A stretch of DNA of 16,841 nt, from assembly GCA_000697455.1 (NCBI GenBank), contig JNET01029221.1, positions 1-16,841 on the forward strand, written 5' to 3'. Under the pieces are notes generated by a model. The model saw nothing but the letters and a program-made list of their open reading frames with translations. It was not told where the DNA came from and ran no database searches. Below, in pieces: positions 1 through 8,921 of the stretch (position 1 is the stretch's first letter; every line of letters begins with the position of its first letter). Made by a program: the position numbers and the translations under genes. The DNA comes from Basidiobolus heterosporus B8920. Lineage: Eukaryota; Basidiobolomycota; Basidiobolomycetes; Basidiobolales; Basidiobolaceae.

Positions 1-1469
1 AATATGATACAGAGGGATGCCATGGATAAAAACAAATAGATGTTTTTCAACTTGCAAAATGCACTTGGATATATTACTATCATTATGTGTAGCATGAACT
101 TTATTTCACCTGGAACAATGATTTGTATTTGCTGATGTACCTAAGGAATCCAAGGCGTATGTTAATTACTATTAGATAGACCTCAATAGGAATACCTCAC
201 ATTTGCTCAGTGTTTTAAATTCAACCATGTTACTCTCAGTAATGTTGCCTTAGTTTTATTGGAAGGATGTGACTTGAGATGCATCACAATTTATGCTGCC
301 ACGTTTCAATTACAGAAATAAAAGACTTTACCTTAACAGAAAGCGTATAATCATATATGCAGTCAGATTCTAAATAGAATTCTTGGGAAAGATTTTACTT
401 CTTAATTCCAACAAATCAAGTAGAGTAAATAACAGTGTTAATAAATCGACAATGTTAAACTGCTTGATCGTCGGGGTATCCAAATCTCCGAATTCAATCT
501 AGATTCAATTGTCAGGATTTCAGCATCAATTCAGCATAAATTTGTTTCCATAAATGAGCCACATTCTGCACATAAACTCCATCGAGTTTATCCAATCTTT
601 GGTCCGGAAACATCATATCACCAAGCTCGGATAAATGTCTATGATTTCCATCTCACGCGCATCGGAATAGTATACTGTGGATGATTATGGCAATCAGATG
701 CGTGCTTTCGTACAAGCAAGTTTATATAGAAAGTTCGTTGGATACTGATGTGTTGCACTATTGAGATCTACTGCTTCGATTTCGACGATAAGGTTTAGAT
801 GATAACGCGTGTGATGTTTGATGGCAAGAGTAACACAACCAACGCTCGATTTTCTCGCATTACCAGTTGTCAGATAGTTATTTCAGCAAGTCAGTGCTAG
901 CACGTTTAAAAAAATACGAGTGCTGGCTATCACAAGTATGTGTTAAATATAATGTGTTCATTTCTCTGAGATCTAATATGTACAAGGAATCTAGTGGAGA
1001 TCGATGATCCGATTAGCTAGGTCTCATCGATATCTATACTTTAACAGGTTGACGTAATACGGTAAATAGAATATAAAGGATAGTTCGATTTCAACGAGAT
1101 TGGCTATTTTATTCATAGTGCCAAGCTTTATTCGGATATATCAGTTGACACAAGCAACCTATTTGCTAAGATGGCGGATACATTTGATTCATTCAAAGTG
1201 ACATGGTTGGGATGTTTTTTTCTCTTACAGTTTATATAAGCGATCCTACGAGCTGGGAATACTGGTTTGTAACCTCATTCTATCAGCTGAGTTGTTTACG
1301 GCTTGATTTTCTGTGTTTTATAATTCCCTTCTTAAGCTTCGGTGATAGTAACTCATTGTTACGTTCACTTCACTTTTTCTTTCTGTTTTCTCCATTAGAT
1401 TATTGGTACATTCCAGTAGATATTCCTTTTACTGGTTGTACGAAGACGTGCCCTTAAGAATTCTTTATC
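1..1469. other. Upstream region of the GATA-factor gene, no gene recognised
   Basis: This 1.47-kb stretch is AT-rich and has no convincing exon, tRNA or repeat. The only open frame of any length (1203-1457, 84 codons) is rich in Phe, Leu and Ser, resembles no family I know, and ends 12 bases before the GATA start codon in the same frame. I read it as promoter or leader sequence. A long non-coding upstream region is common for fungal developmental regulators. The far left end may include the 3' untranslated region of a gene outside the window, but nothing shows this directly. Confidence 0.6.
1232..1400 (+). promoter_or_regulatory. Candidate core promoter of the GATA gene: TATA box plus CT-rich tract
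   Basis: TTTATATAAG lies at about 1231-1240, some 230 nt before the start codon. It is followed by a pyrimidine-rich run at about 1367-1395, an arrangement often seen just ahead of fungal transcription starts. The CT tract ends in CATTAG, so it could instead be the 3' end of an intron in the 5' leader. Without a transcript I cannot choose between the two. Confidence 0.35.
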
Positions 1470-2868
1470 ATGACACAACGTGCTGCTTTCCCAGTAGGTA
1501 TACCCACGGAACTTCCAACGCTGACTCACCTAGGCCTGGCTCCCATAGCCAATAAAGATGTCAACTTCCCTTCCTTCAATACACAACAGCATATTGACTC
1601 CACTCGCGACTTGTATACAAAACCGCTAGAATCTTTTCCCTCTGATTATTCTATTTATGCAGGACGCCCGCGTCTAGAGGAGACTAGGTTCCCCAACGAG
1701 CCATTCAATCAGGCAGAGTATACCGAACCTGTCTCGAAGAGAGTCAAGGCTGAAGGTTACTTTGAGGATGTTAGAAAGCCAGTCAGCCCGAAGCAAAATC
1801 CCAGACAGCTTGATTTAAAGCTCCCTTACGAGTCTTCCGACTCTTGCTTGAGTGGAAGTCGTCACTCCAAGTTCGGCCTTGATCAGCGTGAAAAAGAGTT
1901 TCCACCAGTTCCTTCTGCCCTCCATAGACATCAGAGTTACAATAAGGGGCTAGACACCACTGTACACGATAGATACATATACCCCGAAGTTGAACCTAGA
2001 TCATATAGACCACGAGTGCCAGTGGAACATCCAGAGTGGGAAATGCCACGAAGACGTCCTTCGCACGAAGGTATGCAGCTATCACCTTCCTCATATATCC
2101 CTCCTAGTGGGTACGATCATCCTTTGGAACATGAATACGGGATGGCTTACGAATATCGCGGGTACCGTGGACAAACAGAGCGCGATTACAAAAGAAGACC
2201 CGACGTTTACAGTACATCCCATCCTGCAGAGTATTGGAATCGTACCAACCCTCGCCCTAGTAGATATTCTCCACCCAAAAGATCATCACTTTCATCCGGA
2301 TTGGATAAGGTTGCAGAGAATAGTAAAATTTTACACCAATTTGCGATGGATTTTGGATTTGTTCCCCAGCATCATGGCCAGCCAGTAGCTCTTCCCCCTG
2401 ATCATTTGCTGAAGCAAATGACTAATTATACCTATGATATTTTACAAGCCTTAATGAGCCTTCGCTCAGAGAGTCTTCACACTGATGTCGATCCTGAACG
2501 CGAATTGGAAAGAGAGGACTCTGATATGGAATCTTCGAGACTTGAGGACGAGGACATGAAGTACATTCGTGACAAGAGAAGTCTGCTTTCAAACTCAAAA
2601 TCGAAGTACCAGAAGAGAGCCAGAAATGGTACTTCACAACCGAGAAGATGCCACGCTTGTAACACCACGGAAACTCCTGAATGGAGACGTGGCCCTGATG
2701 GTGCTAGAACTTTATGCAATGCTTGTGGGTTGCGTAAGTATCTCCCTTGCTAACAAATCGTGTTTGTGACTTTACTCTAAATCTCCTTATTTAAAATCAG
2801 ACTATGCCAAATTGACTAGGAAACGTACCTTGGCGGCAGCAGGAGCAAGCGAAGATAAAGAAGAGTAA
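1470..2868 (+). CDS. GATA-type zinc-finger transcription factor, NsdD/SUB-1-like
   Basis: Two exons, 1470-2733 and 2801-2868, encode 443 residues; the 67-nt intron starts GTAAGT. The start is the first ATG after an in-frame TAA at 1455-1457. The single zinc finger is near the C-terminus: C394-x2-C397-x18-C416-x2-C419, containing [20 protein letters not shown] and, across the splice, HYAKLTRK. The 18-residue loop is the fungal class, and this wording matches what I remember of Aspergillus NsdD and Neurospora SUB-1, which control sexual development and light-linked gene expression and also carry the finger at the C-terminus. Residues 1-270 are rich in Pro, Ser, Tyr and charged residues and look disordered. 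Residues about 275-335 form a helical block ahead of an acidic stretch (about 340-365) and a basic patch (about 370-390) that could be a nuclear signal. The intron splits the finger module after its fourth Cys. The NsdD assignment is probable, not certain; a nuclear DNA-binding GATA factor is near certain. Confidence 0.9.
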
Positions 2869-3498
2869 TTTAGCAAGGCACTGAACAGTGACCTATTTTC
2901 CAATTTTTGTCTTTGTTTTACCACACACCTATGATATGTAAATGGCTTTAAACGTCTTCGGCCGTTTTGTTAAATCCGTAGCATAAGTATAGATGATGTT
3001 CAGTTTTTAATGTATACCAATCGTTTTCATCATTTATTTCAAGATTCTTTTTTTGTTCGGTCCTCGTTACCGCGTGTACAAAACAGACAATGTTTCGACT
3101 GTATGTAGTTCTATTCTTTAAATATTCCCAACCATCCTCCACTCTTGCTTCTCCATGATTTTTTTGAACATTGCAATCAGGTTACTAAAATTTTATGGAC
3201 TATTCGATGGGGCTTTAGACGTAGAACACACCTACTAAATATTTACTGATTGAAAACGATGTAACTAGCTTTGTCTCAATCCTTGGTTTAGATTGTAGCT
3301 ACAAATTAATACTAATATTGAGAGCTTCGCATTCACATGTCAATCATGGACATCATGCTCAAGCCTCAACCACATGTATGGTCTGATTTATTCGATCTTT
3401 GGGGTATTGGATGGCATCCATTTCATCACTAATGCACGAATACACTAATTGATATTTGTAACGTTTTAGTATACAATTAAATCGCGACCCCGTTAACT

Positions 3499-3523
3499 CG
3501 GATCAGTTATCCGTCACAATCCG
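3499..3523. promoter_or_regulatory. Three CGGAT/ATCCG half-sites at 10-bp pitch upstream of DGAT1
   Basis: CGGAT is at 3499-3503, ATCCG at 3509-3513 and ATCCG at 3519-3523. Each is separated by five other bases, so the starts fall exactly ten bases apart, one DNA helical turn. The first two form an inverted pair (a CGG-N9-CCG dyad) and the last two a direct pair. CGG/CCG triplets are typical contacts of fungal Zn2Cys6 regulators. The array lies about 245-270 bp before the DGAT1 start codon. Binding is inference. Confidence 0.4.
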
Positions 3524-3540
3524 GGTTTAAATCAAAGATT

Positions 3541-3550
3541 CACGTGAAAT
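3541..3550 (+). promoter_or_regulatory. E-box CACGTG, near-match to a UAS-INO element
   Basis: CACGTGAAAT differs at one base from the yeast inositol/choline response element CATGTGAAAT, which is bound by the bHLH pair Ino2/Ino4 and drives phospholipid genes. CACGTG itself is a general bHLH site. It lies 217 bp before the DGAT1 start and 18 bp after the CGGAT array, and a lipid-synthesis gene is a fitting target. A single 6-bp site is weak evidence. Confidence 0.25.
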
Positions 3551-3766
3551 TGCATCGAATCGATGTTGATACTCTCATGCTGGGGTTAAGGTTACGGTAG
3601 TCAAGAGAATCCAACGGAATTCATGAATTTTATAATTGTTCCTCATTTACAAAAGTAGTACTATTTAACTTGAACCTGTCAACACCTGGTTAAATACTCC
3701 CAAATCCTATTGTTCACCCCTTTATCACTTCATTTTTTTACTGTTGGATAGTTTCTGAATAGCCAT

Positions 3767-5249
3767 ATGGCTGACTCTAATTTAAAACAACGAAAACGGA
3801 ATGCTGTTGAGGTTGCTGAAAAACCTGCCGAAAAAGTAGATAAGGAAAAAACGGCTAAAAACAAAGGCTCGGAAGTTGATCAATACGCTTTTAAGCATAC
3901 CCGTCCTGCTCACACTGAAGTACTTCATTCTGCACTCTCCAAAGATGCGCCTCAAGAAGATTACCGTGGTTTTCTAAACCTGGCTAGTACGTCAACTAAG
4001 TAACATCCCACTTTTTTCTACTCAAACGCTAACGCCACCTTCTATTTTAGTGCTTTTATTGTTCGTAACCAACATCCGTTTGATTGTAGAGAATTTTCAA
4101 AAATACGGTTTCTTGATTAACGTACCAGGGCATGATATTCCTGCAGAAGATTACCCCATGTCTTTTCTCGCATATATCATTTTACCAATCAACGTTCTCG
4201 TCGCTTTCTTTATAGAGAAACTTGCCTTGATCTTTAGTAACACTTTGCCAAAAAATCTATCTAGTTCACAGTTTCCTTCACCCTATAGATATATCATTAG
4301 TGGGCTACATATATTCAATATTATTTGTAGTATCGTTTTGCCTTCGTACATCTGCTACACCCGAGTCTATCACCCGGCTTTAAGCACTATCGTTCTATTT
4401 ATGGCCTGCGCTCTAATGATGAAGCTCATCTCTTACTATTTGGTCAATCGTGACATGCGGGATGCTTTGTTCAGTGGAAAACCTGTTGATTCTTACGATG
4501 TGTCTTACCCTAACAACATTACCATCAAAGATGCGTTTTATTTCTGGTTTGTCCCTACGCTCTGCTATCAGCCTTCATATCCTCGTACTCCTCGTTTTAG
4601 AAGACGTTTCTTCTTTAAGCGGTTGACGGAGTGTCTCAGTGCGACCTTCATGATGTACTTCTTGGTCGAACAATACGCTAAGCCAACCTTGTGGAACTCT
4701 ATAAAAGCCATGGAAGAGCAAGACTTAGTCATCATCATAGAAAGAGTGATGAAACTTTCCACCATAGTGGTCCTTGTTTGGTTGCTAGGATTTTTCGCAT
4801 TTTTCCATGCTTATCTTAATTGTCTGGCTGAAGTATTGCGTTTTGGTGATCGAGCATTCTATCTGCCTTGGTGGAATAACACTAACCTTGGTGAATATTG
4901 GCGCTTATGGAATCAACCAGTTCACAAGTTTTTCAAGCGTCACACCTACGTACCGTTTCGTCGTGCTGGTATATCACCATTTGGTGCTATGTGCGTGACC
5001 TTCTTTATCTCTGCTGTTCTTCATGAAGTACTCATAGGTATACCTACACATATCGTATCTGGACTCGCGTTCTGGGGAATGCTGGGCCAAATTCCAATGG
5101 TGATGGCCACTGGTATGATTAGTCAGAAATTCCCGAAATCTAGTGCAGGAAATATCCTGTTCTGGGTATCATTCTGCATTGTGGGTCAGCCCTTTATGGT
5201 TGTCAGCTATTATTATCAATGGAACAAAAAGTACTACCTGAATCATTAA
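3767..5249 (+). CDS. Diacylglycerol O-acyltransferase 1 (MBOAT family, DGAT1 type)
   Basis: Exons 3767-3986 and 4051-5249 encode 472 residues (human DGAT1 has 488). The 64-nt intron splits an ATG codon, has a GCTAAC branch point at about 4028-4033, and restores the conserved YRGxLNL ... NIRLIVEN run. The enzyme esterifies acyl-CoA to diacylglycerol in the ER membrane, the last step of triacylglycerol synthesis. Residues 1-60 are charged and cytosolic; several hydrophobic segments follow, as expected of a multi-pass MBOAT. Family marks seen: RFGDRAFY, NQPVHKFFKRHTYVPFRRAG, the active-site His398 in SAVLHEVLIG with Glu399 (human His415/Glu416), and GQIPM. Conservation with animal and plant DGAT1, including the exact VHK block, favours DGAT1 over sterol acyltransferase. 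One oddity is that the usual FYxDWWN motif reads FYLPWWN (residues 343-349), with Pro346 in place of Asp. The gene converges on the dioxygenase gene, with 167 bp between stops. Confidence 0.94.
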
Positions 5250-5376
5250 TTTTTGTAAGAAATTTCCATTTCATATTAAACATTAGTAAAATTTCTTCGC
5301 ATCTCTATAAAATAACCCACAAAAATTGATTCAAGTAAATCCGTGAAGTCAATAATAATTTTTAATCTTGATAGAG

Positions 5377-5382
5377 TTTATT
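5377..5382 (-). terminator. Candidate poly(A) signal of the TauD-like gene
   Basis: AATAAA on the minus strand lies about 35 nt beyond the dioxygenase stop codon, inside the 167-bp gap shared with the convergent DGAT1 gene. The position suits a 3'-processing signal; the motif alone is weak evidence. Confidence 0.35.
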
Positions 5383-5416
5383 GGAGTTAAAATCAGTCAA
5401 TACTTAGATTTCCAAT

Positions 5417-6436
5417 TCATGATAGACTTTCATTTGGATTTTTGGTAGCTCGTCTAATGGTTTTCACCTCTCTCTCTGTGGTACTGTTCTCGGGATCAAA
5501 GTAAGGCCTTTCGGAGGCAATGACAGTGACTCGTTCCCCATAACGCGACCCTGCCTCCTCATGTTCGTAATCGTTAACCGCTGCATGAAGGGTACTGCGA
5601 TTATCCCAGATGGCCACGGTATTGGCAGTCCAGGTCCAGCGAACTTGGGCTTTGGTGGTGATCTTGATATGGTTGAAGAGATAGCTCAAAAGGGTATCGG
5701 ACTCGTAGGGAGTCAGATTTTTGATGGATCTAGTAAATCCCGGGTTCACATACAGTGATTTTTGATGGGTAATTGGATGAGTACGAACCACCGGGTGCTC
5801 AGTTGCAATAGGAATCTCATACACTGGTGTGATTCCAGCGAGCTTACTCAGTTGGACAAATCCGTCCCCAGAGTGAATTCCGGTGAGCGTGTCCAAGAAA
5901 GATTGAAGTGCCGGGGATAGTTCGTCATAAAGATGGTAACCGTTAGCCCAAATAGTATCACCTCCGGTAGGTGGTACCTTCAACAGTTGGAGAATAGAGA
6001 ACGAGGGTGAGACTACGTCAAAGGATACATCAGTATGCCATGTGTCAGCCCGGCTCTTATTGATTTCTTTGGGCACATCTCTAGAGCCACCAGAAGGGCA
6101 AACAATCTCTGGATAGCCTTCGGGTCCAGGCGCAACCGGATGGATGTGTAAAGGCCCATAGTTCCTACCAAAGTCTAACTGTTGATCACGGTTCAATTGC
6201 TGATCACGGAAGAACACTACCCCGCGTTCTGTCACTAGACGAGCAACTTCGTTCAGTTGGGTAGCGTTTAAATCTGCAATCTGGATTCCAATCAATTCAG
6301 TTCCAATTGAAGGGGTTAAATCGACTCGTTTGGTATTTCCGCTTAATAATGCCTTGAATTCTGAATCCGCATCAGAGCCACTCAAGTACTTGCCAGTAGA
6401 GACCTCAGTAGTAACAGGCTCGGTAGTGATGGTCAT
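5417..6436 (-). CDS. TauD/TfdA-family Fe(II)/2-oxoglutarate dioxygenase, likely sulfonate (taurine) dioxygenase
   Basis: A single uninterrupted 339-codon frame. TauD-type enzymes use 2-oxoglutarate and O2 to hydroxylate taurine or related sulfonates, releasing sulfite as a sulfur source; the yeast counterpart is Jlp1. Metal ligands are His134 and Asp136 (WHTDVSF) and the distal His284 (NRSTLHAAVNDY). Arg298 and Arg302 (SRYGERVT) fit the 2-oxoglutarate carboxylate-binding position, followed by the ASERPYF ending. GGDTIWAN (158-165) is another family block. There is no signal peptide or membrane segment, so a cytosolic enzyme is likely. The substrate could instead be another sulfonate, an alkyl sulfate or an aryloxy acid; sequence alone does not fix it. 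It is one of only two complete genes here without an intron, among neighbours with up to eleven, which could reflect gain by transfer or retroposition. A long TATATATATATA run sits about 50 nt before the ATG. Confidence 0.9.
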   Translation of the reverse strand: MTITTEPVTTEVSTGKYLSGSDADSEFKALLSGNTKRVDLTPSIGTELIGIQIADLNATQLNEVARLVTERGVVFFRDQQLNRDQQLDFGRNYGPLHIHPVAPGPEGYPEIVCPSGGSRDVPKEINKSRADTWHTDVSFDVVSPSFSILQLLKVPPTGGDTIWANGYHLYDELSPALQSFLDTLTGIHSGDGFVQLSKLAGITPVYEIPIATEHPVVRTHPITHQKSLYVNPGFTRSIKNLTPYESDTLLSYLFNHIKITTKAQVRWTWTANTVAIWDNRSTLHAAVNDYEHEEAGSRYGERVTVIASERPYFDPENSTTEREVKTIRRATKNPNESLS

Positions 6437-6482
6437 GGTAATAATAGAGTTGAATATACTGTCCTGTAGAATTAGCTAAAGC

Positions 6483-6495
6483 ATATATATATATA
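6483..6495 (-). promoter_or_regulatory. Long TATA element of the TauD-like gene
   Basis: A run of alternating T and A, read as TATATATATATA on either strand, lies about 50 nt upstream of the dioxygenase start codon. It is the clearest TATA box in the window. Strong TATA boxes are typical of inducible genes, which suits a sulfur-scavenging enzyme. The short distance to the ATG implies a short leader. Confidence 0.5.
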
Positions 6496-6933
6496 GGCAT
6501 CGTTCCGAGGCTTGTCAAAAAAATGTCCAAAGAAAAGGCCACTAGATATTACACGAAATAAGTGAAAGAAATGGTATCATGAAGACAAGAGCAACATAAA
6601 CTCGAATACTTTTTGCAATTTCCGTACGTGATTGTGAAATGCTCTTGTTTTACATATAATTCACTGCCAAACCCATAGCAAGCCTGTCTTGATCCTATGT
6701 CGGAGTTGCCTTAGTCCGAAAAAACTGGACAATATTCCATATGATTTCGCCATGGTTGCTCATGATTGCAATCGATTCATTAACATAGAATACTGACTTT
6801 TAAGCTATCCCATTTTCAACGAGTTAGAGACAAAATTGTTCCTGTTATTGGAATACCTTTGTGATAGATCCGACAGATTGTAGGTCTTGAGTAAAATGTG
6901 TAACTAAAAAAACACCAATTCATGTGCCTATTA

Positions 6934-6939
6934 TTTATT
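6934..6939 (-). terminator. Candidate poly(A) signal of RAD51
   Basis: AATAAA on the minus strand, about 92 nt past the RAD51 stop codon, within a run of AT-rich sequence. The placement is suitable; it is not proof of cleavage here. Confidence 0.35.
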
Positions 6940-7030
6940 ATGTAATGTACATGAAAGTAAAAGTAGATGAATTAAACAACAATTAGAACTTGAAAGTAAA
7001 CATTAAGATTGGGTTCAAAATCTTCTTAAA

Positions 7031-8347
7031 TTAGTCACTGGCATCACCAATTCCGTCCGCATTAATGGCAAACACTGCTTCAGACTCGGGAAGACAGGGT
7101 GAATCGTAGATTTTACAAATACGTGTCTCACCGCGTCCCTTTCTCAAGTATAACCGCGTAGTCGAAGCATGCGCCATAATATTACCTCCAATCGGCTTCT
7201 TAGGATCGGCATTAAACATTGCAGCACCACCGTCAACTTGGGCCACTACTTGATTCGTAATAATAACGGCAACACCAAACTGAAGCATTTCGTTAGAGAA
7301 TAGGTTAGGGTGAATCTAAACGAGTACCAAATTTACCTCATCGGCAAGTCGTAATAGAGTACGTAAAAAGCGTGCTAGATGCATTTGACGTGCTGAGAGT
7401 TCACCTCGACCCGAATAGTCAGTTCGGTACAGCGCTGTTGCAGAGTCAACGATTAATAAAGCAAATCTTGACTCCGCCATCATAGCTGATGCTTGGATCA
7501 ACAGGGCTGACTGATGATCAGCATTATAGGCTCTAGCATACGCTACATTGTCCAATACTTCTTCCCCATTCAAACCAAAGCGTTCTGCAGTAGATAGGAG
7601 ACGAACGGGACGAAAAGTTCCTTCTGTATCAATATATAGACATTTTCCTTCGCCACCACCCATTTCGATTGGTAACTATGTGTATGAACCAATATTAGGA
7701 TTACGTTCAAGTTTTCAGTTCAGGAACACTTGCTCACCTGGCACGTAACTGCAGCTGTATGACAAAGCTGCGATTTTCCTGTACGGAACTCACCAAATAT
7801 CTCGGTGATAGAACCAGTTTCAAATCCGCCTTATTTAAAGAAAAATGTCAAGAAAATTTTAACGTGGCTAGACCTGAAAGTACTAACCTCCAAGTAATTT
7901 GTCTAATTCTTTGGATCCAGTGGTAATAGATATGAGTTCACTTCGTCGTTGGTGAAACTCTGTAGCAGTGGTAAAGCCCATAGGAACAAGTTTTGAGGCT
8001 ATAGTAATCGTTAATCACTAGATACTATTTGATATTCCAACAACGATGGCTACATACCCTCAGCAATGATTTTATCTGCTTTTGCTTCAGAGATACCGCG
8101 GACAGTTAACAATTGTTTTTTCGGGGTGTAAGCGATCGCCTCTACAGTATAATACCCTGCCTCCACAAGCTTTTTGACATCTGAGGCACTAATACCACAT
8201 TCCTATGAATTACCAACTATTTAATCAGATGAAATAAGCGCGGTAAGAGTAAGACAAACTGACTTCTAGTTTTTGCACTGACAGGGGTCCAAAAGCTCCG
8301 TCTTCCTCGACGGCTTCTAGCTCTTCTTCACGTTCCATTTGGGCCAT
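7031..8347 (-). CDS. RAD51: RAD51 recombinase
   Basis: Six exons in gene order: 8347-8264, 8202-8058, 7998-7888, 7829-7738, 7675-7337 and 7279-7031, giving 339 residues, the same length as human RAD51. Introns are 57-62 nt. The start at 8347 (MAQMER) is preferred over an in-frame ATG three codons later because it is the first one. RAD51 forms nucleoprotein filaments on single-stranded DNA and drives strand exchange in homologous recombination. Seen: the N-terminal helix-hairpin-helix domain (about 25-85), the FTTA polymerisation motif (85-88), Walker A GEFRTGKS (126-133), Walker B LLIVDS, the [17 protein letters not shown] block, and [28 protein letters not shown]. The whole chain is very close to animal RAD51 and lacks the long N-terminal extension of yeast Rad51. 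[11 protein letters not shown] and the overall match argue for RAD51 rather than DMC1. Loop 2 reads [16 protein letters not shown], one Gly longer than the human loop as I recall it. The third intron ends in AAG rather than the commoner YAG. Confidence 0.97.
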
Positions 8348-8921
8348 CTTAAGAAAATTGAGGGAGAGTCTGGAGTTGGTTGAAAATGGTTACGGTATCA
8401 AAAGAGCCTTGGTAGGTGTTCAAAAAGGATTTTTATCAAGTAACAAGAAAAATTAGTCCAAAATTCGACTCGACTGTGACTGTATCAGAACCAAAACAAA
8501 AACAGCTTTTATATCTTTCGTTCTGCACCGATCATATATTGGTGTGAGAGGCTAAAATCCATAGTTTATCCCCAATCACAACCCTTCATGGGCAAAAGAC
8601 GTAGTCAATCGATTAATTTTTTATCAAGTTGCCTGTATATTTGACTGCGGTAAGTAGATGCATAAGAACTCAGTTTGTCAGAAAGCATCCTGTCTCATTG
8701 CTGCGGGAAGATTAACATGGATATATGACTGATCTAACGACCAAGCACTATTCAACGATTAAATATGATTTAAAGTGTTTCCCGATTTCTTTAATTTGGT
8801 TGACTAGATGAATTCAGAAACTGTGACGAATGCCAAAAATCCATAATTTTAAGAGCACTATCTGGGGTGAAAACTAGGGACAGAAGAATGGGTAAACATC
8901 TATATGTACAAAGAGATAAGA
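8348..8921. other. Intergenic region: RAD51 promoter and SAD1 3' region
   Basis: About 574 bases between two tandem minus-strand genes. No exon, RNA gene or repeat is visible. The right part should be SAD1 3' untranslated region; I found no exact AATAAA signal on the minus strand near the SAD1 stop. Confidence 0.6.
8506..8513 (-). promoter_or_regulatory. Candidate TATA box of RAD51
   Basis: TATAAAAG on the minus strand lies about 160 nt before the RAD51 start codon. A tandem GACTGT repeat (8472-8483) sits between it and the ATG. I found no MluI cell-cycle box (ACGCGT), the element that drives yeast DNA-repair genes at G1/S, in this gap. Confidence 0.35.

Larger units (their letters stand above)
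2869..3766. other. Intergenic region between GATA factor and DGAT1 genes
   Basis: About 900 bases hold the GATA 3' untranslated region and the DGAT1 promoter. No coding signal or RNA gene is visible. The DGAT1-proximal part carries a spaced CGGAT/ATCCG cluster and an E-box, listed separately. A CT-rich stretch just before 3767 is consistent with a nearby transcription start. Confidence 0.6.
6437..7030. other. Intergenic region: TauD-like promoter and RAD51 3' region
   Basis: About 590 bases between two minus-strand genes. I see no coding exon or RNA gene. Apart from the TATA run near 6483 and an AATAAA-type signal for RAD51 (6934-6939), nothing stands out. I looked for a CACGTG site, as used by fungal sulfur regulators, and found none. 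Confidence 0.6.

Noticed and set aside
805-810. ACGCGT, an MluI cell-cycle box, far upstream of the GATA gene
   Set aside because: Single copy, about 660 bp from the start codon, with no second site nearby; likely chance.
1000-1031. Inverted repeat ATCGATGA / TCATCGAT with a 16-nt loop
   Set aside because: An 8-bp match that does not extend in either direction; such pairs are common in a window this size. No terminator or mobile-element context.
170-1350. Several HGATAR motifs upstream of the GATA gene, suggesting autoregulation
   Set aside because: I count about seven on both strands (for example at 787-791, 800-805, 872-877, 927-932), but four to five are expected by chance in AT-rich DNA of this length. 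The pair at 787 and 800 is suggestive but not enough.
1203-1457. 84-codon open frame just upstream of and in frame with the GATA gene
   Set aside because: It ends 12 bases before the GATA ATG, is low in charged residues, has no recognisable motif, and overlaps the likely TATA box, so it may not even be transcribed. Best read as leader or promoter DNA.
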